Source: Onthophagus taurus (Eukaryota > Arthropoda > Insecta > Coleoptera > Scarabaeidae). From it: 64,000 bases of DNA. The notes beneath the pieces were generated by a model. That model worked only from the letters and a program-made list of their open reading frames with translations, ran no database searches and had not been told where the DNA came from. This document shows positions 23,801 through 35,769 of this stretch, piece after piece. The DNA is taken from assembly GCF_036711975.1 (NCBI RefSeq), contig NC_091966.1:12345501-12409500 (forward strand). The letters are read 5' to 3'. How positions within the stretch are numbered: the stretch's first letter is position 1; every line of letters begins with the position of its first letter. A program made the position numbers and the translations under genes.

Positions 23801-26800
23801 CCATTCAGTCTCCAAAGCTAACTCATCTTCGTCTGTGGTATACACCACTTTGGTGGTTACTGGAGAATTAAGATTTTGTTGGATTTTTAGACCTTCTATA
23901 ATGCCCCTCAGGTCATCTATTTGTTTCTGAAGAGTAGCTTTATCTTCGAGAGTTTCTTTATTTGTTCGATTTCTTTTTTAAGTTCGGCGGAACTTGTTGA
24001 ACGTGTTCTTTCTTTTTTTAGGGATTTTAACAGGGATAATTCCATATTCGTTTTTGGAGTAAACTTCTCCATGTTATCCGATTTACTTACTTCGTAATAA
24101 CAGCAATTACGAATTGCTGAATTGTTATTTATTGTTATAAATCGCGTGTATGATTTATATTATTAATATGTTTATATTATCAATATCAAAAATATTGTAC
24201 TGTTCACACTATTTTACATTATTTATATCATCTATAAACATAAATCGTAAAATAAAACACTTGACGCACGATCGCAAAACACAAAACACGCTCTTTAGCG
24301 ATGCACAAATCGAACTAAGCAGGCAATAATAAAGGTACTAATTATAAGGTGCTAGTCGCTGTGATGCTAAAAAAACTTCAAAAGATTAGGTTGTAACATG
24401 AGTGAAGTTGCACTATTTACATTCTCATTTACATTGGTTTCTTGACAATTTAGGTGATGTTAGCAAAGAGCAAGGAGAGCATTTCCATCAGAATATAAAT
24501 AATAAGAATATAAATGGTATCAGGGAAAATGGTCGACATCTATGCCAGCCGACTATTACTGACCAACGATTTCTCAACAATGTCTTGCATCACATTGTTA
24601 TGCAGAAATCGATGCTCCAGATCTAATGCGATTGGTTCTTCTTTTACAACCTAGGCCAATATCGTATCATTCAGAACAATCAACCCAACAACTTATTAGA
24701 ACATCAATGCAATTAGATTTATCATTTACACCAATTTATATGGAATGATATAAATGGAAAGATAGTATCAGGAAAAATGGTCAACATCTACGCTAGCCGA
24801 CTATTACTGACCAACGATTTCTCAACAATGTTACACATTGTTATGCAGAAATCGATACTCCAGATCTAATGCGATTGGTTCTTCTTTTACAACCTAGGCC
24901 AATATCGTATCATTCAGAACAATCAAGCCAACAACTTACTAGAACATCGATGCAATCAAAGTTACACCAATTCATATGGAAATTGTTGGAAGCAATAAAC
25001 GATCTGCTTCATCCGTTTATAAGCCAGTACCGAAAAGACAATGGTAATAAGATGAAATATGTAATAAGGAAAATGAAAATAGGCAGATCCAACCTACTGA
25101 TCAATAAAACCGTTGGAATTCAAGAAAACAGTGATTAGACAAAGTTAACTATGGGTTATACCATCAGCTTAAGGAACCAGAGCCATGCAATTACATCAGA
25201 ATCAAAATAACAATGAGTTCTGTCATGTTTTGAAATTGTTCTGATATTCTTGGAGTTCGTCTCACATCTTTACCAGTTATGATATGACCAAGATATTTTA
25301 TCCATATTTTTCTTATTTAATTTTAATTGCCCTTGCCCGGGTCATGATTCAAGGATGAAAAAAGAAAGACTATCCAGAATGCCAATAGCTAGAAAAATAT
25401 AAAAAGGGAAGGTCATTGAAACGATGGGACGCATGGCATAGATGCAAAAAAAATGCTACAATGTAGGAATTGGAAGAGAGAAGCAAGAGATAAGTTCGAT
25501 AGCGGACTGTAGCATCATAGGAGAGGAGAGAAAAATGTGAATAAAATATCTTGGTCATATCATAACTGATAAAGATGAACTCCAACAATATCAGAAGAAT
25601 TTCGCAGTTTCCAATACCAAAAACTAGCATCGGCAAAAGTTTCGGGTGATTACCACAGCCTTTTTGAAGAGGAATAAAGAAAAAAATTATCTTAAGTTCT
25701 TTACAGATACATTTGATATTGAACAAAATGCCGTACCTTCTCAAAGTTCAATTAAAGGAGATAAAAACACCGAGGAAAAACATTCAACAACAGACTTAAT
25801 AAGACTTAAAATAACTTAGGCCATATCTTTACAGAATGCAGTTTAACATTTTTACGAATTACAGGTTATTAAAAAGAGAAACTCTAGACTAATGCGTGAA
25901 AAGATAAAATTAGAAGAATTCAAATTTCGACATCGGATATATTAACGTTTAATGTACACCAACGACGTTCTTATTAGAATTTGGTGAAACATTTGACGAA
26001 TTATCAACAGGGATAATAACCAAAAAGAAAGTTATAAATTGACACTCCGACAAACTAATCTAATGCAAACCAAGTTCCTAAATGAACGAAGACTCATTTA
26101 TTAATCTTAGTTCATTTATGAACTTGGTTAATAAAGGTATTGATGTTTAGGATACCGTCTTAGACAACAAAAATTTATTAATCAACTAATATTAGAAATT
26201 AAGTTTATAAACAGAGATGAATGCAAAATTCGCTTTGTACGCATTCCAACTGCAAATCTACACCGTTACATGTTGAAACAATTTAAAAATTATATAGACA
26301 AGGAAATTTATGTATTTATACAACAAACAAAAATCTTTGTCAAACAATTTTATTAATAGCAAACATCGGCCACTCCATTTGATGAGCTATATATTTATAT
26401 TATTTTCTCATTAACGAAAAATATGTCACAATAATTAATTAAAAAGTGAAACGAAAATCCGAGATATTGTAGACGCGATTCTAAACTATTTTAATTACTT
26501 TGGAATCGAATTTCTTGGGGAAATTCGTAAGATTCCATTCCATTTTGCTACACATCTTAACATATATGGTGTCTCAAGAACGATCATAAGATACCAGCGG
26601 GAGGAAAAATGCGGGCAGCCGCTATTGCATAAAACAACACAATTAACAGCGTAATTAGGATGACGCAATTTGAAGCTTTATTAGGACATACTAAAAGAAG
26701 AAATCGTTTATATCTATTTTACAATGTATCACTCTATCAAGATCTTATAGAAAAACGCTAAAATTTACACATGCAGCTAGTACAATTAACTCTATTTCAT

Positions 26801-29800
26801 TCAAGTTGACAAATATTAGTTTCTCAAAACCCTAAAATTGGAATACCAAAACACCAATAGGATTTTCGAGAGTACGTGATGTTCATGAAAATCGACTATT
26901 TATTGACTTACATTAGAGTTATTATCCTTTGGTACAGTTTTAAAATGTTTGTTCAGAACAGGAAGGCGTAATAAGCTATAAAAGCACTACTACTTACTAA
27001 ATTAAGTTTAGTATTAAAAGGGGTATCCTTAAAAATGGAGCGAATCTATTAAGATAGTTATCACTGTATGATATTCAAAATGATCTTCAAGGCGTTTGGA
27101 TAAAAGGAACACGTATTTCAAGCGATTACAGAACATTTTTAGTACTAATTTCTATCCAAAGTGACGACATTTTTAACACGATATATAAAGAAGAGTAAAA
27201 CCTTCAAAACAGTTAAATTCATTTTTCAGTTGGTAGCACAATGTTAATATTCAATTTAGTGGTGGTTCTAATACTTACCCTATCCAAAATTCCAAATTTA
27301 GTGAAATCAATCCAAGACGGAATGTAAGTACTAGCTAATGTTACCAAAGGATCATCATATCCAAATAAATAACTGGATGGTGTTAAATGCTCTATGGGTT
27401 TGCTCTTGACCATATTTGCAACCGATGCAAGTCCTAAATTTATGACGTAACCGTAATTATCTTTTAAATAAGATGAAATACCCTTAAAATATTTGCAAGT
27501 TTTAATAATTATTGTGGATCAAATAGTAAAATGTAAGTTTTTACCAAAAGCGGAATATTTGGTGTTATAATTAAATCTTCATATGGATTATTTGGTGATA
27601 AATCCTTCCTAAAAACCAATTCTCTTTTTGGTTTATACGTCAAAGTGTTGTTTTTATTTAAGTGTCCATTAGTATTCTTTAATATTTCCCTATAATTTTA
27701 TATAAAGCATTTTCAATCACATAAAAATAATAATTTAGATATACTCACTGATAAACATACGGCCCTACTTCAGTTACATTTAATTTTTCTTTCCCGGCAA
27801 GAAATCGTCCACTATTCGTAATGTTAAATATATAAACGTTAACAAGAATTTCATATGGAGGAAAAGTCCACAATTTATATAAAATAGATCCGGGTTGTAA
27901 TGTAAGAAGCTTAAATTAACGGAATAAAAAATTAAGTTAGAAATAGTTAAAATAAAAAAAGCATACCTTATCTATTAATATTTGAATTGGATCCAAAGCA
28001 TAAATTAAATAACCAATTATTGAAATACATCCACCAAAAAGTGCCAAAATTAAATACTCTAAAAGTAAATTAATGCATAATAATAACAAATTTAAATAAT
28101 AAGGTATTAAAGATATTCTCAGATAAAAAATCGGTGACAGAAAGAAAATTGAAACTTAAAAGATTAATCACTTAACCGTACTTATTTTATGTAGTTGTCG
28201 ACCTTAGAATATCTGCTACTTTACATATTATTACCGGAAGATACCTTCAATACAACATTGACATAAAGAATTTTTTATTTAGTACTTAATTAAAACTGTA
28301 ATTTCTCTTAATGGATTTTCCCACTAGAAAAATTTTAATTAACAAAATACCAAATCAATTAAATATGTTAATTAATCGTAGTAAAATTAATTTAACGTCA
28401 ATACTATTTACATTTCTTTGGAAGATAAAAACATTTAAATAATACTTAATCATTTAAAAAATTGCCTAGTTAGTTTAAAGTGTTCATTATTAGGCTCGTT
28501 ATCGTTGTTAATTTTGTGTAATTTTTTTAATTAACTAAGTAAATCATAAATTACTTTTTAAGACTTGTTTTTGACCTTACATATCGAATGTATTCTAACA
28601 TTAGCAACGAAAAGTAATAATTAAGAATACTTAGTATACGTATAGCCAATAAAAAACATTAAGGAATGTGTTTCATATTAGATTAATTAATACTATCGTC
28701 TCTAAAGACGTACAAGTGTGTTTAAAACAAATATGTGACATTTTTAAAAATAACTCATCATTAAATTTCTTCTATTAAAATTATTAAGTATTGATAATAA
28801 TTGATGTTTGATTTATGATTTATGAGTTGGAATAATAATTGAAGTACATATGTTCGCCTTGTTGCTCAATTATTACGGGAGGTAACATGCCAGTTGTGAT
28901 AATTAATATTTAATAGTAGCGATAAAATACAGTAGTTACTATAAAATAAATATAAAAATGATTAATTTCAAATACAAATATTAATCCGTACTAAATGTAG
29001 TTTGAGGTAAACGCATTCTGAATGCTTGTGTCAAAATTATACAGTAATTTAAATTTAAAATGCGAAATAGTATTTGAAATACTAAATACTAAAGTATTTC
29101 AAATCTTTTAATACAGAGTTTTAGAACTTAAAGGTACTAATACGTTTTGGGTCTTTAACCAGGATCATCTGCATATTAATAACATTATATTGATAACATT
29201 ACAGTAACAACCGATATGGTGTTTTCAAACATCAGGTGTGTTCAATCAGTTGCCCTTAGAATGTTCACTACAATATCTGAACTATCTTCGAAGGAAGAAA
29301 AGGAAACTTGCAAGACAAAAGGAAAAAACAGGACCCGATTGTACTTGTATAAAATCGATTTCACTCTTGAGGAAAAAAATGTAATAGCAAAACTTTATAA
29401 TGGCCGTCGAAAAAATAAAGTATATACCTACTTATAGGCATGCCTACTACATACCTACTATATGCAGGCTTATTGGCAGAAAAGACATTGGCATACATCG
29501 CACAGTTTTCGCCAATTCCAAGCAGATAACATCATATCACGCAAATAAGAGTTCGAGTAGGATTAAAGTTTGTCGAAACGCTTTCTTGAGTCTACATGGA
29601 ATATCGAATAAGTCCCTACAGCGTCTTATTGAAAATACCCTGACTTGAGAAATGTCGTAAAATATATGTTCTACTTGAAATATTTCAGAGAAAAGTTTAG
29701 CTTTTGCGTTGAATGCTAAAGAAAAGTCCATTACTATCAATGAAACTGCAAAAAAGGTACCAGGTCGTAACTACTTGTGCACGAAAACGAGCCAAAAAGT

Positions 29801-32800
29801 TTTATAGTAACATTCCAGAAGTAACAGAGATGTGTAAATAGAGAGATCACTGCCTTTTATGCCAATGCAGAAAATGTTTTATAACAGAAAATTGCGATAT
29901 TACATTTTCAATATTCATGATGTGGATCCATCTTCTATACATATACAGAAGAAGACCCAAACGAACTTTACACTGCTATAGGCAACTTTATTGGGACTAT
30001 TATACCTCCACAGGCTACAACTCTTCGTGTCTTCATTACTGCTTGCACTGGGCAAAATAGAAATCATACTCTAACGAGATTGACCATAACAAGTTGGTAC
30101 CACAATCGTATTCGCAGGATGGACTTAATCTATTCACCAAGGAAATATGTTTTTTAATAATGCGTATTATCTGTACATTTAAAAATTAAGCAATTTAAAA
30201 AATCTCATTAAAAGGGATTACATAAAAATTACATTTGTAAATAAAGTTTTAACTTATAACTACCTTTTTTGTACACATTAAAAGGATTTCGTGAAGGTTA
30301 CGAATTGACTTGATGTTATACAGAAATTTATCGCGGCGTTAAGTCATTAAATGTAATCATGAAATTAATGCAATCTAAATATTTAAATTTTATCTCTATA
30401 ATTATTTTGTCATTTTATGAACTTTTATGTTCTTTTTACATTTCTAATTTTTTATAATTTATTTATTTATTTACCTTCATATATAGGTCGAGGCCGTTGT
30501 ATGGATGTTTTTTTAAATAAGGATTATCCAACTTCTCTAAAAAGCTGATTAAAAATGTTTTGACTAAAATTAAAAACTTACTTTCAAAAATTAATCATTA
30601 ACTAATAAGTCAGCAGAAAACCGATTGTTTCTAGATTGCTCTAAGTAAAGCCACAAAATCTATCAATTGCATAACTTATGGAAGCACAACGTTAAGTTTT
30701 TTTCGGAAGAATAAATTGACAAAATGATTACTAACTCACATAATTACAACTAAAATAATTGATTCATTAGTAGCAATCTGGAATTTGTTTGGATCTATCC
30801 AACGGTAAATTCTGAGAGTAATAGGTATAGCAAACAATATGAATGACCAAATCGTCAGCTGAGAAAATGTCTTTTTTAATCCTTTATATCTTAGGCTTGG
30901 CATAATGAAATAGTATGTCAAGGCACCGAATGCTAAAGGTCCGATCCACTTAGTTTTTAATGTCTCTGCTTTCTCTTTCGAGACTATCAAAGCAGATGTA
31001 TAAAATGAAATTAAAATGCTAATACTTGTACGATATGAAGACTGTGTCAGAAGATGACTGGATACAGTAGGAAAGGCCGATAATTCACAAACACTGTCTT
31101 AGAAGGATGAAGAAAAAACAGAAGAGCCTTTGCTTTTGTTTCAAAAAAGTCCATTAACATCACTCAATCTAAGGATGTTGGGTTTCTTCCTAACGTTGAA
31201 GAAAGTGATCCGCAAGAGACATCTTTAGGAAAAAAACACGTCGCTTATTAACTTTTACGATTTCTGAAATGAATGATAAATATCAATATTCAATAAAAAA
31301 GGATTTAATAAGTTCATTTGAAGAAATCGGAACTGACCCTCTAGATCCTGAAATAGTTTTCATGAAAATTCCGTTTCAACACGTTTTAACAGATATAAAC
31401 GATTCTATAACGATCGTTCTAGTTGATTATTTGAAACAACATAGGTTCAGTGCAGAATCAACGCGGAAGCAGGAAGTAGTAGTGATTCAGAGGTAAATAA
31501 GGTAATGATCAATCACAACTACGATGAAGTTGTTCCAGAAACCGAGAATTATGAGGCGAGAGCTGGAAAAAATCTACGATGGATCAAGAAAAATTATATA
31601 TCGGTATGTAGTTATTGTCTAAAATGTTGGACAAAACGAAGTAGAAAATAAAGAAATTGTGATGTTGTGTCTAAACTGTACAGATTCAATCAAAAAAGTA
31701 TTTAATGTTTATGAAGATGACACATTTGTAGTTGACCTAATTGATATACATGTATTTTTGTCATATCCTACTTTAAAATTGTCGAAATTCCGTTGAAATT
31801 CCGTGATCACAAGTTCAGTGATTAAACCATCTCAACCCAACCCCAATACAAGTATGAAATTGTTCAGGGTTATTTTATGAAATAAAAATTATATTTCAAA
31901 ATTTGGCTTTGCAAACACATGATGGTTGTCAGTATTAAAAGTTTCCTAAAGCTGCACACAATCCTCACTCAGTTTTTTTTATCCCAAATATTATTATTAT
32001 TATTTACCATTTATTGCCACAGACAAAAATACAAAATTACATAAGATACACTTAACTTAAACTGTATCAGCAAATGGATCATTTTATCGCACAAGCGATC
32101 TCTGCCAAATGACCCAACAGAACAAACAAAAATAAAAATAATATTTACTGAATATGGCAAGTAGTGATAATTAGATATTATTAACATCACCAAATAAGAT
32201 TAAGCAAGAAAAGAAAAACAAAGAGAAAAATAAAGAAAAGACACAAAAAGAGAGATAGAGAGCGACTAAAAGAAACTAAAAGAATCTGCCAGATATCAGT
32301 TGCCAACAAGTGAGAGCAGTTGAAGAGAGGAAAAAAGAGAAAGACAAAGAACAAAGAATCAGGAAACAGCCAGTTGAAGGGCAAGCAAGTGGCTCCTTAA
32401 AACATGTCTAAAATTAGTAATTCTAGAAATATTACGAATTTCAGAAGGCAGTCCATTCCACAGCGCAATCGACTGTACTGTAAATGATCTATGATAAATT
32501 TCAGTGCTATGAACGGGAAATGTAAGAATATTATGAGAACGTGAACGAGTAGCAAGCTCATGAGTTGATAATTGCTGGAACCTATCTGATAAATACTTTG
32601 GGGTGCAGTTATGAAGGATTTTAAATAAAATGGTTAATAAACGAAAGGATCTACGTCTCTCACAGGTTCACATCTGAATGTAATTGCGATACGGCGTTAC
32701 ATGCTCAAATCTATTTAGGTCAAATATGAACCGGATACAATTATTTTGTAGCCGCTGCAATTTACTCAGAAGAGTCACCGAGAGATCGGGATAAACCGCA

Positions 32801-35659
32801 TCCGCATAGTCGAAGTGAGGAAATATAAGAGAGTAACAAAGATTACGACGCACCACAGGAGGAAGAAAGCAGCGAAGTCTTTGCAATGGCAGTAATGAAT
32901 ATTGTTTAATTTGCTATAGCATAAGTAACCACGAAAAATATTAGGAAGGGTATAGGATCGATGGGCTGCTCTATGTGTTAACCATTTTAGCGTTGATATT
33001 AACTCTCGAGGCGCTAATTTAATCAATAATACTCTCTTTGTGTGCTCAGCCTATTCAGTCATAATACTCGCTCTGTTTACAGTTGAGCAGAGGTCGCTTG
33101 CGTCCGAAGCGCTACCATCGATATAATATCAGCACAAAATAAATAGTAAATAGTATGTAAATAGTATAGTAAATAGTATGGGAACATAACGGTTCTTGAT
33201 ACAGGAAACCAAATAATGTGATTTTACAATACCGTTGATGTAGCGTTAACACAAAATTGCTTAACACATATTGCAGCACCTCGACTTAATCGAATTAAAT
33301 CATATGTATTACATCACATTTTACATTCACAATTAATACAACTCGAAATCGCCTATTAATAAGGTGCTGCTGTACGTGATAACTATGACTGGAGTGTATC
33401 ATGATTTATTTAGCAGAGGCGCAGTAACTAATTATATTAATTAACAGTAAACTGCTTAACATATACTCATAGCCTCAGATGTAAACGAACTATGCTAATC
33501 ATATAAAATGATATGCTCTCCATTCTCAGTTAACAGTTTAATGCTTGACTTGACAATAGAAAATGTATGATTTCACTTTATTAAGTGGAAGTGCAGTACT
33601 TGATACTATATGGATAGAATGTTGGACAACATATGTGGTAGGGCCTCGGCCGCAAGCGGCTTTTTCAGTCATGTCATAACATTCCCTTTTTTCAAAGCTA
33701 CTCAAAGGTCGATTGCGATCGCAGCGCTACAATACATGTTAACCAATTTTGTGTTAACGCTACATCAACGGTATTGTAAAATCACATTATTTGGTTTCCT
33801 GTATCAAGAACCGTTATGTTCCCATACTATTTTTTAATGTAAATCGGTGTAGACCGAACTGGAAAAGTACGATCAATTATTGTGATGTTTATTTCTTATA
33901 AATATAAAGATCACTTGCAATTACATCGAAATTCGAAAGTTTAATTAAATCTAATTAAAATTTTCATAAAAATTTATAAATGCTGCGATAACATACACAA
34001 CTTATACTTTGGAAATAATTGATTAAGGCCCACTTTTACCATCCTTCTGATAAACTATCCAGGGGATATTTACAGCGGTTTTAAACACTCTCATTGGCTA
34101 AGAACTAGATTTATTTATCAGATAAATTTTTCAAGAGGTGGTAAAAGTGGATCTAACTTGTGTAAAATAATGCATTGTGTTAAGAAATGTACTCATAAAT
34201 ACATCATTCAAATAATGTAAATTGTTTTATTTGTTGAAATATTTTATACGTAATATCAAGTTTATTAATAATAATTAAGATGTGTAGCAAATATAGGAAA
34301 GTTTTTAAACATTATTTCAAGTATTGTTTGTTATTGTCAGATTACTTATTTATACGGTTCCCAAACAGTTATTTTTGATATACGATAACGAAATGATACG
34401 TATTTAAGAACGAAATTTTCTTTGGCGAGCGATAGCGAGGATATAAGAGTAACACGCATTGTTTATTAACAGTTGTAATTTATATATTGTGGAGTTACAA
34501 GAATATAGAAATTGTCGTCGAAAAGTGACAAAGATTTACTTTATGAAGTGTCTGAAACAGCAAAAACAGTAATTTCTGGACTTATCCCACCAAATCAACA
34601 AGATAATATGAGTTTGCTTATAAAGAATTTAAGAATTTAACTCTAAGACATTGAAATATGAACCTAAAGGGAATTTGGAATTTGTAGAAGAATTGAGTTA
34701 TTGAATTTAACAATAGATTCCAGACTCAAGAACTCACAGTCATAGGACATTCGTCATTTCAAATTCCGAATACATTACAAGTCGTAGATTTTTTATTAAA
34801 TGTATTAATGCAAAATGTGTGAATATTTTTATAACAATTTGTATACAAATTTATAACAATATTTTGATTATGTGTATTTTGTAATATTGGTTTGTAAAAA
34901 TAAGATGATATTTAAGAATATTAAGTAGTTGAACTATAAAATATGTTGTCCAATGATGAGTTACGAAGGTTTCAGTCAAATTTATTGAAAAATTCGTTAA
35001 ATTCGTTTATCAAAATGTATTTATTCAAGAGAAATATATTTTACAGTAAATGGAAACTAAAAAGTCTCTTATAAATTGATGTAAAGAATTATACCGTATT
35101 ATGTTCTTTTTTAAATAATTACTGACCTCTTACTATCATTGACTATGAACACTTTTTGCGTTCTAAAAATAAATCGGATGGGTTGATGAAAAAAGTGATC
35201 ATGGTAAAAAAAGCCCATTTATCCTTTTAAAAGTGTTTGCTCATTAAATAACATAAAACAACTGGAAGTACAAGATATTTAAATATTATTTATTAGTTTT
35301 CAAATTTTTTAATAAATACTACTTAAACATGCACGGAAAACTTTTGCAATAAAAACGTTAACTAATCTAATATGACATAAAATTGTCAACATTTATTTTA
35401 ATAAAATTAGCACATTTATATGGAGTTGATCAATTAAACTTGACATATTGTAACGTGATATTACCAATAGTTAATTAAAAGTAATAAAAATAAAATCGAT
35501 TACACAATAATTATAAGGGAATTACTGTGCATCTAATTGATAATTAAAACGTAATCATTACGCATAGGAGGTGTAGATAAAATGATTAAATACATTATTA
35601 ATGAAATAATTTATTTACTTACTCGTGTTCCATTTATTAACCAATATTTTTAAATTCAT
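20887..35659 (-). CDS. CD36-family scavenger receptor class B, six exons
   Basis: Exons (minus): 35659-35623, 28058-27967, 27909-27749, 27689-27545, 27482-27279 and 21807-20887. All phases agree and the joined product is 519 aa, normal for the family. A short basic cytoplasmic start (MNLKILVNKWNTK) leads into the first membrane span (LALFGGCISIIGYLIYAL). The ectodomain then shows family landmarks: KLWTFPPYEILVNVYIFN, FLAGKEKLNVTEVGPYVY, LFGYDDPL, LGYSDDEKSRCNTIQGAFDG, the cysteine cluster CYCSNNKKC...APCYYG, and SQPHYYNADERVLEQVNGLN. A second span lies near the C-terminus (IVITISCVLILLGISLLTLA), with a short cytoplasmic tail containing NPCDNRIGY. Family members bind lipids, lipoproteins or apoptotic cells at the cell surface; the ligand here is unknown. 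Exon 1 is the least certain call (7.5-kb intron), but its phase, basic residues and upstream TATA fit. Introns 1 and 5 hold most of the transposon debris of 21.8-35.6 kb. Confidence 0.88.
21808..22699. other. CD36 intron 5, part without recognised features
   Basis: Immediately upstream of the last CD36 exon. AT-rich, with no coherent ORF. Confidence 0.6.
22700..24310 (-). pseudogene. jockey-like LINE with internal deletion, in CD36 intron
   Basis: Reading on the minus strand from 24070, an ORF1-like start (MEKFTPKTNMELSLLKSLKK, coiled-coil rich) continues after a frameshift as VVYTTDEDELALETEWIIKQ and ends near 23650. The next sequence is already the middle of ORF2: a degraded ADD active site (FADTTTMLAVA), then SIENWTKRWLIKLNTNKLTY, NAVPYADTAKYLGMTLDTKL, and in another frame CYIRNINLHRDLKIASVSSE and HPNIEAIQLLDN to a stop at 22898. 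The endonuclease and most of the RT are missing between 23650 and 23590. The region 24080-24310 is 5' leader and 22700-22897 is 3' tail. Confidence 0.8.
24400..25140 (+). pseudogene. duplicated remnant of a transposon-associated ORF
   Basis: The frame at 24402 reads LHYLHSHLHWFLDNLGDVSK then EQGEHFHQNI; after a frameshift it reads YQGKWSTSMPADYY and a stop. I recall this HFLHSHLDF..NLG..S.E.GERFHQDI...YQGKW...M.ADYCW signature from transposon-linked proteins of insect genomes whose enzyme is unclear to me. A second, diverged copy of the YQGKW...ADYY part begins about 248 bases later (24766), followed by the same downstream sequence (MRLVLLLQPRPISYHSEQS). Located in CD36 intron 5. Confidence 0.6.
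25225..25605. repeat. inverted pair of ~90-bp retroelement fragments
   Basis: Sequence at about 25230-25320 recurs in opposite orientation at about 25525-25605. Each, read in its own direction, gives IKYLGHIIT followed by diverged residues, resembling the FLGHIIT block of Ty3/gypsy reverse transcriptase. The spacer includes a basic unassigned frame. Confidence 0.55.
25610..27275. other. CD36 intron 5, unassigned
   Basis: AT-rich intronic DNA. Only a hairpin at 26068-26129 stands out. Confidence 0.5.
26068..26129. repeat. hairpin with 20-bp arms
   Basis: AACCAAGTTCCTAAATGAAC at 26068-26087 faces its reverse complement at 26110-26129 with one mismatch; 22-base loop. Confidence 0.85.
28060..29199. 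other. CD36 intron 1, no feature recognised
   Basis: Very AT-rich; no coherent ORF. Confidence 0.6.
29200..30170 (+). pseudogene. transposon-derived ORF remnant
   Basis: Plus-strand frames include IKVCRNAFLSLHGISNKSLQ (about 29560-29620) and, later, VFITACTGQNRNHTLTRLTI (about 30030-30090). The pair VC...FL...IS.K.. and (D)SC.GQN+N resembles long transposon-linked proteins with an RNase H-like core seen in many arthropods; the exact superfamily is uncertain. Frameshifts and stops separate the blocks. Confidence 0.45.
30736..31080 (-). other. open frame with two hydrophobic segments, unassigned
   Basis: An uninterrupted frame of about 115 codons on the minus strand, without an obvious ATG, contains two membrane-like segments (GPLAFGALTYYFIMPSLRY and QLTIWSFILFAIPITLRIY). 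The second faintly recalls the end of sideroflexins (hydrophobic run, FATP motif), but not enough to name it. It lies inside CD36 intron 1 on the same strand, so it could be a retrocopy or a chance frame. Confidence 0.25.
31090..31660 (+). other. unassigned coding-like remnant
   Basis: Frames read DLISSFEEIGTDPLDPEIVF, then after a shift AEAGSSSDSEVNKVMINHN and EVVPETENYEARAGKNLRWI. The composition looks like real protein (acidic, serine-rich), but it is broken and of no recognised family; probably transposon debris in CD36 intron 1. Confidence 0.3.
31980..33045 (-). pseudogene. jockey/CR1-like LINE, 3' half
   Basis: Minus strand from 32890: LQRLRCFLPPVVRRNLCYSL, FPHFDYADAVYPDLSVTLLS and RLQNNCIRFIFDLNRFEHVT, then after an in-frame TGA FKILHNCTPKYLSDRFQQLS, VQSIALWNGLPSEIRN and a stop region near 32385. 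This is the region following the RT active site. The 3' end is a (TAA)n tail at about 31986-32000. The upstream RT fingers/palm are missing, so the copy is 5'-truncated near 33040. Lies in CD36 intron 1. Confidence 0.8.
33046..33832. repeat. inverted-repeat element with ~105-bp arms
   Basis: The segment 33172-33276 (ATAGTATGGGAACATAACGG...) is the reverse complement of about 33726-33832 with few changes. In addition a GAGGTCG.TTGCG..CG.AGCGCTAC motif appears in the same orientation near 33090 and 33705, so direct and inverted duplications are combined. No ORF of note; 450 bases lie between the arms. Confidence 0.7.
33840..35610. other. CD36 intron 1, upstream part
   Basis: AT-rich intronic DNA; apart from the MITE at 34.0 kb nothing is recognised. 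Confidence 0.5.
34027..34153. mobile_element. 127-bp MITE, TAA duplication (Harbinger/Tourist-like)
   Basis: Ends GGCCCACTTTTACCA and TGGTAAAAGTGGATC are inverted repeats with two mismatches. TAA flanks both sides (34024-34026 and 34154-34156), the 3-bp TWA duplication typical of PIF/Harbinger elements. Internal second inverted motif CTGATAAA/TTTATCAG. Confidence 0.8.
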
Positions 35660-35740
35660 TTTTTACGAAAAAAATGTGTGCAAATCAAATAATTAAAATT
35701 TTACGCACATTTACGCACACAAGATGTGAAACTACAATTT

Positions 35741-35748
35741 TATTTATA
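35741..35748 (-). promoter_or_regulatory. TATA box upstream of CD36 exon 1
   Basis: TATAAATA on the minus strand, about 80 bases before the proposed ATG at 35659. A second TATAAATAT lies about 15 bases further upstream. Confidence 0.5.
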
Positions 35749-35769
35749 ATGATTTGATATTTATACTAT

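Noticed and set aside
30736-30990. Possible sideroflexin-like membrane protein
   Set aside because: Only a faint resemblance in one hydrophobic segment, no clear ATG; left as an unassigned frame.
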